Assembly (NCBI RefSeq): GCF_001426485.1
Contig: NZ_LMET01000001.1
Span: 2,658,354 to 2,722,353, forward strand
Length of the DNA: 64,000 nucleotides
Source of the DNA: Aeromicrobium sp. Root472D3
GTDB lineage: Bacteria > Actinomycetota > Actinomycetes > Propionibacteriales > Nocardioidaceae
Direction: 5' to 3'
In this document: positions 27,796-36,449 of the stretch, in pieces
How positions within the stretch are numbered: the first letter of the stretch is position 1
Layout of the letters: each line of letters begins with the position of its first letter
The notes under the pieces: generated by a model
What the model was told of the DNA's origin: nothing
Database searches by the model: none
What the model saw: the letters and a program-made list of their open reading frames with translations, nothing else
Position numbers and translations under genes: made by a program

Positions 27796-28717
27796 ATGAC
27801 GCTGGCCACCGACACCGACGCCATCATCAACTCGGCGCTGCGCTACTTCGACGACCCGACCGGCAACTGGGAGACCCCCGGCCAGATGGCCGCCTCCCTC
27901 GACCCCACAACCGTGCAGACCCCCGCGCTCGACGCCATCGACGCCGCCCTCGTCGACGTCGCCAACGGCGACTGCGAACGCCTGATCCTGTCGATGCCAC
28001 CCCAGGAGGGCAAGAGCCAGCGGACGTCACGCTAGTTGCCGCTGTGGATGCTGCACCGCAACCCGAACCTGCGCATCGCGATCGTCTCGTTCGAGCACGG
28101 CATCGCCACTAGGTGGGGTCGGCTCATCCGCGAAGGCGTCATGTCGCACCTCGAGCTCGGCCTGACCCTCGACCCCTCCACCCGCGCCAAACACGACTGG
28201 GCCCTCCTCGGCGCCGGCGGCTCGGTCTACTGCTGCGGCATCAACGGCTCCCTCACCTCACGCCCCGTCGACCTGCTGATCATCGACGACCCGTACAAGA
28301 ACGCCGAGCAGGCCGACTCCTCCGCCTGGCAGACCACCGTCCGCGACTTCTGGACCGAGGTCGCCCTACCCCGACTCGGCGCCGGCGCCGGCGCCCCAGT
28401 CGTCATCATCCAGACCCGGTGGCGCGACGACGACATGGCCGGTTGGCTCGCCGAAGAAGGCGATGGGTGGCGGGTCATCAACATCCCCGCCCAGGCCGAC
28501 CACGACCCCGAGAAGTGCGAGACCGACATCCTCGGCCGCCAGCCCGGCGAGTACATGCTGTCCGCGCGCGGCCGCAAGCTGGCCGACTGGGAAAAGAAGA
28601 AGCGCGAGGTCGGCTCACGCTCCTGGAACGCCCTCTACCAGGGCCGTCCGGCACCCGACTCCGGCAACATCCTGCAGCGCTCCTGGTGGCAGTTCTACGA
28701 CGAGCCGCTGCATCTCT
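27796..28717 (+). pseudogene. phage terminase large subunit, nonsense and truncated
   Basis: The packaging ATPase of a tailed phage, broken twice. The N-terminal part ends in SMPPQEGKSQRTSR, a Walker A-like motif, and then an in-frame TAG at 28033-28035. The same frame continues with PLWMLHRNPNLRIAIVSFEH, the Walker B-type LLIIDDPYKNAEQAD and VVIIQTRWRDDDMAGWLAEE, all normal terminase motifs. The frame ends near RSWWQFYDE, where the C-terminal nuclease domain should begin; the RelA/SpoT gene follows instead. The gene is not expected to be functional. Confidence 0.8.
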
Positions 28718-28753
28718 CCCAGAATGACACCCTGTATGCATTATCGTCGGGGC

Positions 28754-29794
28754 ATGACTTGGGCCACACCGCAGCACACAAAAGGCGAGGTCAATCGAGC
28801 GGCAAAAGCGTTCATGAACAAGAACGCATCCGCTTCGGATCGAGACGAAGCGTTACTCGTCATCAATAACTGGCGTGCCTCGCACAGCTTCCCGCTCAAC
28901 ACGATGCAGGTGAGTCTTCGCCGGAAAGTCGCCCTAGTTGAGGAGGGACCTCTGGTAGCTCAGAGACTGAAGCGCTTGACGTCCATCGTTGCAAAGCTCG
29001 AGGACAAGCCAGCGATGGACTTTGCCCGCATGCACGACATCGGTGGATGCCGAGGCGTCCTCACGAACATAGCGGCCGTAGATCAGGTCGTCGATCTTTT
29101 CAAGACCAGCAAGCACAAGCACAGACTCCACCGGGAAGACGACTACATCTTGCGGCCGCAGTCGAGCGGGTATCGAAGTCATCATCTTGTCTACCGATAT
29201 TTCAGCGACCGGATGACGACGTACAACGGCCTCTCAATCGAGGTGCAGATCAGAACCCGTCTTCAGCATGCCTGGGCCACGGCCGTCGAGACAGTGGGAA
29301 TGTTCACTAGGCAGTCGCTCAAGTCCAGCAAGGGCGAGGCCGAGTGGCTCCGCTTCTTCGCATTGATGAGCTCCAGAATCGCGTATGTCGAAGGAACACC
29401 CCCCGTGCCCGGCACTCCTGCATCTCAGAGGGAGTTGCGAGCCGAGGTCCGGAGACTGGGCCGCGAACTGGACGTCGATAACAAGCTGTGGGCGTACAAC
29501 GACACGCTCCAGTCGATCGACAGCGAAACGTCCTCTACTGGGGCTGGAAAGTTCTACATGCTGCAGCTCGACGTAACTGAAGACGAGGCCTACCTGACCA
29601 CCACCTCGTTCGCTAACCTCGAAGAAGCAACGGATGCCTACGCGCGCAAGGAGCTCGACAGCACCAGCACCCCCGGAGCCGACGTCGTTCTTGTATCCGT
29701 CGAAGCCGCGTCGTCACTGCGACGAGCGTTTCCTAACTACTACGCAGATACCGAGGTTTTCAGGCGCCTCGTCCGGCAGACCATCGGCACCTGA
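28754..29794 (+). CDS. RelA/SpoT-domain protein (possible toxSAS)
   Basis: A 346-residue protein with an apparently intact (p)ppGpp-synthetase-type domain. Conserved residues are Arg71 and Lys73 in RLKRLTSIVAKL, Asp95 in HDIGGCRG, SGYRSHHLVYRYF and Glu163 in IEVQIRTRLQHAWATAVE. No HD hydrolase or TGS/ACT regulatory domain is present. The C-terminal ~120 residues form a separate domain. Such stand-alone proteins include toxic small alarmone synthetases and phage-defence proteins; no antitoxin gene is adjacent. It begins 37 bases past the truncated terminase and is clearly lower in GC, suggesting separate acquisition. A hairpin terminator follows. Confidence 0.8.
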   Translation: MTWATPQHTKGEVNRAAKAFMNKNASASDRDEALLVINNWRASHSFPLNTMQVSLRRKVALVEEGPLVAQRLKRLTSIVAKLEDKPAMDFARMHDIGGCRGVLTNIAAVDQVVDLFKTSKHKHRLHREDDYILRPQSSGYRSHHLVYRYFSDRMTTYNGLSIEVQIRTRLQHAWATAVETVGMFTRQSLKSSKGEAEWLRFFALMSSRIAYVEGTPPVPGTPASQRELRAEVRRLGRELDVDNKLWAYNDTLQSIDSETSSTGAGKFYMLQLDVTEDEAYLTTTSFANLEEATDAYARKELDSTSTPGADVVLVSVEAASSLRRAFPNYYADTEVFRRLVRQTIGT

Positions 29795-29812
29795 GTGACG
29801 CGCAGCAAAGCT

Positions 29813-29830
29813 CCCGCCCTATCGGGCGGG
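29813..29830 (+). terminator. terminator after the RelA/SpoT gene
   Basis: CCCGCCC (29813-29819) and GGGCGGG (29824-29830) flank a four-base loop, preceded by AAAGCT and followed by GGCGTTCTGT. It lies 18 bases past the stop. Confidence 0.7.
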
Positions 29831-29866
29831 GGCGTTCTGTCGTCCCGCCAACCTAGCCTCTGTCCT

Positions 29867-30037
29867 TTGCAGCTCACCGCCACCATCCGCACCCGCCCCG
29901 CCGACGGCGCGAAGAACGTCGACGACCTCGAGCACCGCGACATCATCGGCACCGGCCCCACCCACGACGACGCCCGCGCCGACCTCGACGGCCAGATCCC
30001 CGACGGCTGGCAGCTCCTGTACGTCCGAGCCGTCTGA
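29867..30037 (+). CDS. small phage-type protein
   Basis: A 56-residue protein starting at TTG 29867. The reading HRDIIGTGPTHDDARADLDG and the ending IPDGWQLLYVR look like a compact folded domain seen in small phage ORFs. Its stop overlaps the next start (TGATG). An in-frame GTG further upstream would read through the terminator and is unlikely. Confidence 0.5.
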   Translation: MQLTATIRTRPADGAKNVDDLEHRDIIGTGPTHDDARADLDGQIPDGWQLLYVRAV

Positions 30038-30369
30038 TGGGATTACGCAACGGCCGCGCCCTCGACCCCGTGGTCGCGCTCGAGGTCGCCCTGCAGGGCA
30101 CCGCCGGCCGCCTCGCCTCCGACGACACCCCAGTCGTCGACGCCATCGCAACGCTGCGCGACCTCGCCGGCGAACACACCGACCTGCTCGCCAAGACCGC
30201 CGGCACCCTGCTCGGCGGCTACCTCGGCAGCCCCATGGCCAACCCCAAGAACCTCGCGGCCGCGCATCTGCTCGTCCTGGCCAGCAACGGCGCCCACCAC
30301 GACGTCCTAGTGACCGAAGCCGACCAGGTCTGGCGCAACGCCGGCGGCGCCGCATACTCGCTGCGCTGA
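30037..30369 (+). CDS. hypothetical phage-type protein
   Basis: A 110-residue, mostly helical, Ala-rich soluble protein starting at ATG 30037, coupled to the preceding small ORF. No motif was recognised. It is the last island gene before the putative DUF4192 5' fragment and converges with it. Confidence 0.5.
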   Translation: MGLRNGRALDPVVALEVALQGTAGRLASDDTPVVDAIATLRDLAGEHTDLLAKTAGTLLGGYLGSPMANPKNLAAAHLLVLASNGAHHDVLVTEADQVWRNAGGAAYSLR

Positions 30370-30389
30370 GCCGAATGTCGTTGGCAGGG

Positions 30390-30449
30390 AAACACGTTGG
30401 TGAGATCGGAGGGGTCGTGCGCGACGAACGTCGACGGTGTCTGTGTCAT
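30390..30449 (-). pseudogene. possible DUF4192 gene, 5' fragment
   Basis: From ATG 30449 the minus strand reads TFVAHDPSDLTNVFP, which resembles the opening of DUF4192 proteins, then loses similarity near 30390. The matching C-terminus lies in the same orientation at 21083-21292. About 250 middle codons are absent, so the island did not simply insert; a deletion is implied. The rest of the 203-bp gap up to dinB would hold the divergent promoters. Confidence 0.5.
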
Positions 30450-30573
30450 GACGTCCACACTCGTCGCCTCGGGCGGCCCGCGACAGCGTCACGGCGCGGG
30501 CTGTGGACCGTCCGATCCAGGCCGCTTCGGTGTGGACGGTCGCGGTGTCGGACGCTCGCGCGACAATGGACGC

Positions 30574-31908
30574 ATGCGGTCCACGGCGTCGATCATGCAC
30601 CTCGACCTCGACGCCTTCTTCGCGTCGGTCGAGCAGCGCGACAAGCCGTCGTTGCGCGGCCGGCCGGTCATCGTGGGCGGCATCGGGCCCCGCGGCGTCG
30701 TCGCGACCGCGTCGTACGAGGCCCGCGTCCACGGCGTCCGGTCGGCGATGCGCACCGCCGAGGCCCGGGCCCGCTGTCCGCACGCGGCCTTCCTGGGCGG
30801 GCGCTTCGACGCGTACCGCGAGGCCAGCCGCCTGGTCATGGAGCGGCTGCGCCAGGAGTCCGAGCTGATCGAGCCCCTCTCGCTCGACGAGGCCTTCGTC
30901 GACCTGGCCGCCGGTGACCCGTCGTCCGGCCGCGCGTTCGACCCGGCGCGCGTCGAGGAGGTCGTCGAGCGCATCCGCACCGACATCACCGAGATCACCG
31001 GCGGCCTCACGGCGTCGGTGGGCGTCGCGTCGTCCAAGCTCATGGCCAAGATCGCCAGCGAGGTCAACAAGCCCGACGGGGTCTTCGTCATCGCCCCCGG
31101 CACCGAGGCCGACGTCCTCGGCCCCATGCAGGCGACCGCGATACCCGGCGTGGGCCCGGCGACCGCCGAGCGCCTGCGGCGCATGGGCATCCTGACGGTC
31201 GACGAGCTGCGCCGCCAGAGCGAGGACGAGCTCGTCCGCCTCTTGGGCCAGGCGTCCGGACGGTCGCTGCACCGGCTGGCCCGCGCCGACGACGACCGCC
31301 CCGTCGTCGCCTCGCGCGAGGCCAAGTCGGTCAGCGTCGAGGACACCTTCGAGCAGGACATCTCCGACCGGCTCCAGCTCGAGACGATCATCGAGCGCAT
31401 GGCCCGCACCGTGTCGGCGCGCCTGCGCAAGAGCGGGCTGTCGGGACGCACCGTGACGATCAAGCTGCGTCACCACGACTTCGAGACCCACACGCGCTCG
31501 TCGACGCTGGCGCACCCCACCGACAACGCACGCGTCCTGGCCGAGAAGGCGCGGGGGCTCCTCGCGGGCGAGGACGTCAGCAACGGCCTGCGCCTGATCG
31601 GCGTCGGCGTCAGCGGGCTCGCCGACTGGGTGCAGGACGACCTGTTCGCCGCCGACGACGACGCGCAGGAGGTCGCCGAGCGCGAGCTGCAGGAGATCGA
31701 CCAGCGGCCCGACGCCGGCCCCGTGCGCTGGTACCCCGGCATGGACGTGCACCACGAGACCCACGGCGACGGCTGGGTCTGGGGCGCTGGGCTCGGTCGC
31801 GTCACGGTGCGCTTCGAGACCCGCTGGACGCCGCCGGGGCCGGTGCACACGTTCCGCGCCGACGACCCGGCACTCGCCACGGGGCACACGGGTACGTTTC
31901 AGTCATGA
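30574..31908 (+). CDS. dinB: DNA polymerase IV (Y-family)
   Basis: An error-prone translesion DNA polymerase of 444 residues. Catalytic residues are Asp11 in MHLDLDAFFASVEQ, and Asp105 and Glu106 in LSLDEAFVDL. The palm, fingers and thumb (AIPGVGPATAERLRRMGI, a helix-hairpin-helix) and the little-finger domain follow. A C-terminal extension contains WYPGMDVHHETHGDGWVWGA, found in some actinobacterial DinB proteins. The ATG at 30574 opens the palm. No LexA-type box was recognised upstream. Its stop overlaps the peptidase start (ATGA). Confidence 0.92.
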   Translation: MRSTASIMHLDLDAFFASVEQRDKPSLRGRPVIVGGIGPRGVVATASYEARVHGVRSAMRTAEARARCPHAAFLGGRFDAYREASRLVMERLRQESELIEPLSLDEAFVDLAAGDPSSGRAFDPARVEEVVERIRTDITEITGGLTASVGVASSKLMAKIASEVNKPDGVFVIAPGTEADVLGPMQATAIPGVGPATAERLRRMGILTVDELRRQSEDELVRLLGQASGRSLHRLARADDDRPVVASREAKSVSVEDTFEQDISDRLQLETIIERMARTVSARLRKSGLSGRTVTIKLRHHDFETHTRSSTLAHPTDNARVLAEKARGLLAGEDVSNGLRLIGVGVSGLADWVQDDLFAADDDAQEVAERELQEIDQRPDAGPVRWYPGMDVHHETHGDGWVWGAGLGRVTVRFETRWTPPGPVHTFRADDPALATGHTGTFQS

Positions 31909-34037
31909 CCGCGACCGACCCGACCGTTCCCGCACCGATCGCGGAGCGACGCCCCGTCACCCGCACGCACCACGGCGACGCCTTCGTCGACGACTACGAG
32001 TGGCTGCGCGACAAGGACGATCCCGCGACGCTGGCGTACCTCGAGGCCGAGAACGCCCACACCGACGCCGCGACCGCGCACCTCGAGCCGCTGCGCCAGC
32101 AGATCTTCGACGAGATCAAGTCGCGCACCCTCGAGACCGACCTCTCGGTGCCCACCCGTCACGGCGCGTGGTGGTACTACGCGCGGACGCTCGAGGGCCA
32201 GCAGTACGCGATCCGCTGTCGCTGCGCCGTCACCGACCCCGACGACTGGACGCCCCCCACGCTCACGGCCGACAGCGCGATCCCCGGCGAGGAGGTCCTG
32301 CTCGACTCCAACGTCGAGGCCGAGGGGCACGAGTTCTTCTCGCTCGGCGCCTTCAGCGTCAGCGACGACGAGAACTTCCTGGCCTGGTCGGTCGACACGC
32401 AGGGCGACGAGCGCTACACGATCCGCGTCAAGGACCTGCGCACCGGCGAGGTGCTGGCCGACGAGATCGCGGGCGCCAGCGGCGGAGCCACCTGGTCGGC
32501 CGACGGCACGCACCTGTTCTACACGACGGTCGACGACGCGTGGCGTCCGTTCCGCGTGTGGCGGCACGCGGTCGGGTCGGGAGCCGACGACGTGCTGGTG
32601 CACGAGGAGACCGACGAGCGCTACTTCGTCGGCGTCGGGCGCACGCACTCCGAGAAGTACCTCGTGATCGGCATGTCGTCCAAGATCACCAGCGAGTACC
32701 GGGTGCTCGAGGCCGACGACCCCGAGGGCGAGTTCCGGGTCGTCCTCCCCCGTCGCGACGGCGTCGAGTACTCGCTCGAGCACGCCGTCGTGGGCGGTGA
32801 GGACCGCTTCGTCGTCCTGCACAACGAGGGCGCGCTCAACTTCGAGCTCGTCACCGTCCCCGTGCAGGACGAGCCCCTGGCCGACCTGAGCGGCTGCACC
32901 GTCGTGATCCCCGGCAGCGACACCACCCGGCTCGAGGACGTCGACGTGTTCGCGCACCACATCGTGCTGTCGTACCGGCGCGACGCGCTGGCCCGCATCG
33001 GCGTGCTGCCCCTCGGCCCCGACGGCATCGGCGCGCTCGAGGAGGTCGACTTCGGCGAGGAGCTGTTCACCAGCGGGGTCGGCGGCAACGCCGAGTGGGA
33101 CCCGCCGCTCATCCGCGTCGGCGTCGGCTCGTTCGTCACCCCGTCGTCGGTCCTCGACTACGACCCCTCGACCAAGGAGCTCATCCTGCGCAAGCAGGCC
33201 CCGGTGCTCGGCGGCTACGACAGCGACGAGTACGAGCAGCACCGCAGCTGGGCCGTCGCCGACGACGGCACCCGTGTGCCGGTGTCGATCGTGTGCCGCA
33301 AGGACACGCCGCGCGACGGCACGGCACCGGCGCTGATCTACGGCTACGGGTCGTACGAGGCGAGCATGGACCCCGGCTTCTCGGTCATGCGGCTGTCGCT
33401 GCTCGACCGCGGCTTCGTGTTCGCGATCGCGCACGTGCGAGGGGGCGGCGAGCTGGGCCGGCACTGGTACGACGACGGCAAGACGCTGAGCAAGAAGAAC
33501 ACGTTCACCGACTTCGTCGCCGCCGCCCGCCACCTTGTCGACGAGGGCTGGACGTCGTCCGACCGTCTGGTCGCCGAGGGCGGCAGCGCCGGCGGCCTCC
33601 TGATGGGTGCCGTCGCGAACCTCGCGCCCGAGGCCTTCGCCGGCATCGTCGCGGCCGTCCCGTTCGTCGACGCGCTGACGACGATCCTCGACCCCTCGCT
33701 GCCGCTGACCGTCATCGAGTGGGACGAGTGGGGCAACCCCCTCGACGACCCCGAGGTGTACGCCTACATGAAGTCGTACACGCCGTACGAGAACGTCGGC
33801 GCCCACGACTACCCCGCGATCCTGGCCGTCACGAGCCTCAACGACACCCGCGTCATGTACGTCGAGCCGGCCAAGTGGGTCGCACGCCTGCGCGCGACCG
33901 CCACGGGCGACGCCCCGATCCTGCTGAAGACCGAGATGCACGCGGGTCACGGCGGCGTCAGCGGACGGTACGCGTCGTGGAAGGAGCGGGCCTGGGAGCT
34001 CGCCTGGATCATCGACACGGTCGGCGCCAAGGCCTGA
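31905..34037 (+). CDS. ptrB: S9 family oligopeptidase B
   Basis: A serine oligopeptidase of 710 residues that cleaves after basic residues in short peptides. An N-terminal beta-propeller (about 70-420) shields a C-terminal alpha/beta-hydrolase domain. The triad is Ser561 in GGSAGG, Asp647 in LNDTRV and His682 in HAGHGG. The opening DDYEWLRDKDDPATLAYLEA is characteristic of the oligopeptidase B group. No signal peptide is present, so it is cytoplasmic. It is translationally coupled to dinB. Confidence 0.9.
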   Translation: MTATDPTVPAPIAERRPVTRTHHGDAFVDDYEWLRDKDDPATLAYLEAENAHTDAATAHLEPLRQQIFDEIKSRTLETDLSVPTRHGAWWYYARTLEGQQYAIRCRCAVTDPDDWTPPTLTADSAIPGEEVLLDSNVEAEGHEFFSLGAFSVSDDENFLAWSVDTQGDERYTIRVKDLRTGEVLADEIAGASGGATWSADGTHLFYTTVDDAWRPFRVWRHAVGSGADDVLVHEETDERYFVGVGRTHSEKYLVIGMSSKITSEYRVLEADDPEGEFRVVLPRRDGVEYSLEHAVVGGEDRFVVLHNEGALNFELVTVPVQDEPLADLSGCTVVIPGSDTTRLEDVDVFAHHIVLSYRRDALARIGVLPLGPDGIGALEEVDFGEELFTSGVGGNAEWDPPLIRVGVGSFVTPSSVLDYDPSTKELILRKQAPVLGGYDSDEYEQHRSWAVADDGTRVPVSIVCRKDTPRDGTAPALIYGYGSYEASMDPGFSVMRLSLLDRGFVFAIAHVRGGGELGRHWYDDGKTLSKKNTFTDFVAAARHLVDEGWTSSDRLVAEGGSAGGLLMGAVANLAPEAFAGIVAAVPFVDALTTILDPSLPLTVIEWDEWGNPLDDPEVYAYMKSYTPYENVGAHDYPAILAVTSLNDTRVMYVEPAKWVARLRATATGDAPILLKTEMHAGHGGVSGRYASWKERAWELAWIIDTVGAKA

Positions 34038-34067
34038 TCCCGAGGCGGCGGGGCGGCGTCCGGACGG

Positions 34068-34487
34068 TCAGCCGACGGCGACCTCGACGAGGTACCCCGA
34101 CGCGCCACCGAGTGGTGGGACCTGCGACTCGGCGTGGGTCCGTTCGGCGCCGCTCCACGTGCGCGTGCCGGGGGTGGCCACCCAGCTCCGTTCCTCGTCC
34201 TCGTGCCACCGGTCGTGCGCAACCCGGATCGTGACGACGCGGCCGGTCACCTCGACGAACACGTCGTCGTGGCCGGTCATGTAGTCGGCGTCCTCGATCA
34301 GCAGCGTGTGTCGCGAGACGTCAAGCGGCAGCTCGACCTCCACGTCCGTGTCGTCGCGACAGCTCCACTCGACCACGTCACCGACCGCGAACGAGTCGAG
34401 CGCGACGACCTCCGCGCTCGTCCAGATCCAGACCCGGACGACGTCGGTCGAGCTCGGCAGCACCGACGGATCGGGAGCCGTCGTCAC
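34068..34487 (-). CDS. small hypothetical protein (possibly DUF6578)
   Basis: A 139-residue soluble protein. The opening VRVWIWTSAEVVALDSFAVG with DVVEWSC recalls DUF6578 proteins of Streptomyces, but this is a weak assignment. The GTG at 34487 overlaps the stop of a possible 36-codon ORF as GTGA. It converges with ptrB, 30 bases apart, with no obvious hairpin in between. Confidence 0.6.
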   Translation of the reverse strand: MTTAPDPSVLPSSTDVVRVWIWTSAEVVALDSFAVGDVVEWSCRDDTDVEVELPLDVSRHTLLIEDADYMTGHDDVFVEVTGRVVTIRVAHDRWHEDEERSWVATPGTRTWSGAERTHAESQVPPLGGASGYLVEVAVG

Positions 34488-34594
34488 GTCGGCGCCTCGC
34501 CGTTGCAGCACCGGCCACGACGCACGTGCAGCGGCGCACCGCCGACGGCGGTGACGTCCAGGCCCGCCATGGTGCGGAACGTCGACTCGTGCAC
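34484..34594 (-). CDS. possible short upstream ORF
   Basis: GTG 34594 opens a 36-codon frame whose TGA overlaps the GTG of the 34487 gene. The reading VHESTFRTMAGLDVTAVGGA has no recognised family. The coupling is the only support; it may be a leader peptide or nothing. Confidence 0.25.
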   Translation of the reverse strand: MHESTFRTMAGLDVTAVGGAPLHVRRGRCCNGEAPT

Positions 34595-34647
34595 GCGCAC
34601 AGTCTGTCGCATCGCGGTGTCGCCTCACCGTGGGGCAGGATGACGGC

Positions 34648-36375
34648 GTGACCACCGGGCACCCCCGTCCCAGCACCGTCGTCGCCGAGGCGGACGCCGC
34701 GCAGCGCGAGGCGATCTACCGCATCCGGCACGACGTGTACGCCGTCGAGCTCGGCCAGCACCCCGTCAACACGGCAGGGCGACTGACCGACCGCCTCGAC
34801 GACGTCAACCGCTACCTCGTCGCGCTGCGCGACGGCGAGGTAGCGGCCTTCGTGAGCATCACGCCGCCGGGCCCCCTCGGCTACTCCGTCGACAAGTACT
34901 TCGAGCGCCCCGAGATGCCGCTCGACCTCGACGGCGGGACGTACGAGATCCGCCTGCTCACGGTGCTGGAGCAGCATCGCGACACCGACCTCGCCGCGAC
35001 CCTCATGGTCGCGGCCTACCGGTGGATCGAGGCGCGCGGCGGGCGCACCGTCGTGGCGATCGGCCGCGACGAGGTCACGCCGATGTACGTCCGCGGCGGC
35101 ATGCGTCGCACGGGGCTGACCACGACGTCCGGCGCCGTCACGTTCGAGCTCATGCACGCCGACGTCGCCGAGGTGCGGGCCGCCTTCGACGCGCTCGAGC
35201 CCGTCGTCGCCGCGATCGAGCGCGCCGTCGACTGGCGGCTGCACGTGCCGCTGCGCAAGCCCGCCGCGTGCTTCCACGGCGGCGTCTCGTTCGAGGCGGT
35301 CGGCGTGGGCCTGGACGACCTCGGGCGACACCGCGACGTCGTCAACGCCGACGTGCTCGACGCCTGGTTCCCACCCGCACCGGCCGTGCTCGACGCGCTG
35401 CACGACGAGCTGCCGTGGCTCCTGCGCACGTCGCCGCCCGTCGACTGCGCCGGGCTCGTCGCAGCGGTGGCCACCGCGCGCGGTCTCGACCCCGCCTGCG
35501 TCCTGCCCGGCGCGGGATCGTCCGACCTGATCTTCCGGGCTCTGCCGCGGTGGCTGGACCGGTCGTCGCGCGTCGTGCTGCTCGACCCCACGTACGGCGA
35601 GTACGCCCACGTGCTCGAGAAGGTCGTCGGCTGCCGGGTCGAGCGGCTGCCGCTCGAGCGCTCGGACGACTACCGTCCCGATCTCGCGGCGCTGGTCGAC
35701 CTGGTCGCGTCCGGCCCCGACCTCGTGGTGCTGGTCAACCCGAACAGCCCCACGGGCCAGGTGCTCACGGTCGACGAGGTCGACCTGCTCCTGCGCGCGG
35801 CGCCGCCGTCGACACGGGTGTGGGTCGACGAGACGTACGTCGACTTCGTCGGCCAGACCGTCGAGCCGCTGATCCGCCGCCACGACCACCTGGTCGTGTG
35901 CAAGTCGATGTCGAAGGCCTACGCCCTCAGCGGTGCCCGCGTCGCCTACCTCGCCGCGGCGGCGCATTAGCTCGAGGAGGTGCGCTCGATCACGCCGCCG
36001 TGGGTCGTGGGCCTCGTGTCGCAGGTCGCGGCCGTCCGCGCGCTGCAGTCGCCCGGCTACTACCGCGACCGCTGGGACGAGACGCACGGGCTGCGCCGGC
36101 AGCTGACGGCCGACCTGCGGGGCCTGGGGTGGGACGTCGTCGACGGCTGCGCCGGCTTCGTCCTGGCGCACCTGCCGGACGAGGGACCGACGGCGGCCCA
36201 GCTGGTCGCGGGTGCGCGCGAGCACGGGGTCTTCCTGCGCGACGCGGCCGGGATGGGCCGGACGCTCGGCGATCGCGCCGTGCGGATCGCGGTCAAGGAC
36301 GCCGACTCCCAGCGCCGGATCGTGCAGGTCGTCGACTCCGTGCAGAGGTCGTGGCCCCTAGCACGCACACCCTAA
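34648..36375 (+). pseudogene. GNAT-aminotransferase fusion gene with amber codon
   Basis: One frame encodes an N-terminal acyltransferase-like domain (about 1-190: YRIRHDVYAVELGQHP, TYEIRLLTVLEQHRDTDLAA) fused to a class I/II PLP aminotransferase of the histidinol-phosphate type. The latter has GAGSSDLIF, NPNSPTGQ and the PLP lysine Lys423 in SMSKAYALSGARVAYL. TAG at 35968-35970 (codon 441) stops translation, yet the frame continues for 135 codons with LEEVRSITPPWVVGLVSQVA and a normal C-terminus. Gln (CAG) is the likely ancestral codon. The product up to the stop lacks the small domain. A start at GTG 34630 is also possible. Confidence 0.75.
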
Positions 36376-36376
36376 G

Positions 36377-36406
36377 ACTTGACTGAGAGCGGAATCCTCG
36401 GGGACA
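36377..36406 (+). promoter_or_regulatory. promoter of the second sigma factor gene
   Basis: TTGACT (36377-36382) and GACACT (36401-36406) are 18 bp apart, followed by a ~40-base leader and GGGAG before GTG 36450. It begins right after the aminotransferase stop. Confidence 0.5.
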
Positions 36407-36449
36407 CTCGCGCGTTCCACTCAGTACAGACACTGATGGGAGTCGCACC

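Larger units (their letters stand above)
21293..30390. mobile_element. degenerate prophage island
   Basis: About 9.1 kb with phage genes: a terminase small subunit, a terminase large subunit with a nonsense codon and no nuclease domain, a broken DUF7341 gene and several small zinc-knuckle or membrane ORFs. Cargo comprises HicAB, paired membrane proteins and a RelA/SpoT-domain protein. Many stretches have visibly lower GC than the flanks. No integrase, portal, capsid or tail gene was found, so it cannot be mobile alone. Its edges coincide with what look like DUF4192 gene fragments. I found no clear direct repeat at the two junctions, so the boundaries are approximate. Confidence 0.75.

Noticed and set aside
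21293-30390. att direct repeats, integrase or transposase at the island
   Set aside because: I compared the two edges by eye and found no convincing shared core, and no recombinase frame is present.
30400-30573. LexA box upstream of dinB
   Set aside because: No sequence close to an actinobacterial SOS box was found in this gap.
23720-35970. Reassignment of TAG as a sense codon
   Set aside because: Intact genes in the window end in TAG (acyltransferase at 13591, PLD-like gene at 16353, sigma factor at 37397), so the host uses TAG as a stop.
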